DNA of 64,000 nt from CAZTVF01 sp964616985 (GTDB taxonomy: Bacteria > Planctomycetota > Phycisphaerae > SM23-33): positions 1 through 64,000 of the forward strand of contig CAZTVF010000012.1 of NCBI GenBank assembly GCA_964616985.1. Direction: 5' to 3'. The position numbers and the translations under genes were made by a program. This document shows, piece after piece, positions 63,769-64,000 of the stretch (positions are counted from its first letter, which is position 1; each line of letters opens with the position of its first letter). Under the pieces are notes generated by a model. The model did no database searches. It had not been told where the DNA came from and saw nothing but the letters and a program-made list of their open reading frames with translations.

Positions 63769-63862
63769 AAAAAAGACGCACGAGGTCCAAGAGATTGGAC
63801 GTGCAATCGCGGTAAGATTCGGGTCGGGGTCTTGACCGGCGTTTGCTCTCGTGCGTCTTTTT
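63769..63862. terminator. Structured bidirectional terminator candidate
   Basis: Outer 15-bp perfect stem AAAAAGACGCACGAG (63770-63784)/CTCGTGCGTCTTTTT (63848-63862) encloses GTCCAA-GAGA-TTGGAC (63785-63800, GNRA-type tetraloop) and about 47 more bases. T-runs exit on both strands, so it can stop both the epimerase gene and the convergent receiver gene. The multi-branched interior is unusual for a terminator. Confidence 0.6.
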
Positions 63863-63893
63863 CTTTGGCCCGCGTTAGCGGGCGATACCTTCT

Positions 63894-64000
63894 CTAAATC
63901 GAGGCTTCCACTTCCTTGATCATCTTGGCCAGGTCCAGGGGCTTGGCCAGGCAGAGCCGGGCCCCGCAGTCCAGAATACGCTTCTCATTGTCATCCGAAG
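63894..64000 (-). CDS. Response regulator receiver domain, C-terminal part
   Basis: Partial gene cut by the window edge; the last 35 codons are visible (DDNEKRILDCGARLCLAKPL, then DLAKMIKEVEASI and stop). AKPLDLAKMIKEVE is the end of a CheY-like receiver domain, with the conserved Lys-Pro. The phosphorylated Asp lies outside. Ends at the receiver, so a single-domain regulator or a C-terminal receiver. Confidence 0.75.
   Translation of the reverse strand, partial: SDDNEKRILDCGARLCLAKPLDLAKMIKEVEASI

Overview
This 64 kb window is a GC-rich bacterial chromosome segment, densely coded on both strands, with short intergenic gaps rich in palindromic repeats. It most likely comes from a planctomycete, probably of the Phycisphaerae type. 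The support is a DUF1571 protein, a PEP-CTERM exported protein, a CxPSR sulfatase, a DUF547 lipoprotein, a retropepsin/PDZ protein, and type II secretion/type IV pilus-like genes scattered in small groups. This assignment is inference from gene content. I see no rRNA, tRNA, CRISPR array, prophage or plasmid backbone.

Layout. 1-6.8 kb: parB with two parS sites in its leader, asparagine synthetase, a membrane protein, an all-alpha dUTPase, accA and a small phosphatase. 6.9-16.1 kb: a trpB-sulfatase-trpA run, ybeY, a MazG-like pyrophosphohydrolase, comF, a HEAT-repeat membrane protein and fumC. 16.2-29.3 kb: a TPR protein, truD, an alpha/beta hydrolase, a retropepsin-PDZ/AsmA pair, a DUF547 lipoprotein, a double-ACT protein, RNase HI with a zinc-ribbon coiled-coil partner, a PEP-CTERM protein, a LigD-type phosphoesterase domain and purB. 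29.3-34.4 kb: a minus-strand secretion/pilus operon (ATPase, two GspF proteins, two prepilin-like proteins, one GspK/PilX-like protein) whose genes overlap by ATGA. 34.5-36.8 kb: an ECF sigma factor, an overlapping zinc-finger anti-sigma candidate, and a retron-type reverse transcriptase preceded by a cluster of stem-loops. 36.8-42.0 kb: murD, an active/inactive pair of M16 peptidases and gpsA. 42.2-54.2 kb: a GH94-like phosphorylase with an esterase, a membrane protein, a dGTPase-like HD protein with a HIT protein, a sugar isomerase, a TMTC-like TPR membrane protein and a branched-chain aminotransferase. 54.4-64.0 kb: a GspE-like protein with an N-terminal helix-turn-helix and a broken Walker A motif, a secreted beta-helix protein, acylphosphatase, a phosphodiesterase lipoprotein, a ZnuA-like lipoprotein, the DUF1571 protein, an NAD-dependent epimerase and the end of a response-regulator receiver gene.

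Most of the window is core metabolism and envelope biology. The items most worth a second look are the retron-like reverse transcriptase with its upstream hairpins and no visible effector gene, a family of dispersed palindromic elements including one whose hairpin cassette is flipped relative to its flank in two copies, a recurring promoter layout in which the -10 box lies 6-8 nt before the start codon (probable leaderless mRNAs), the HTH-GspE fusion, and a structured element at the 3' end of the epimerase gene.
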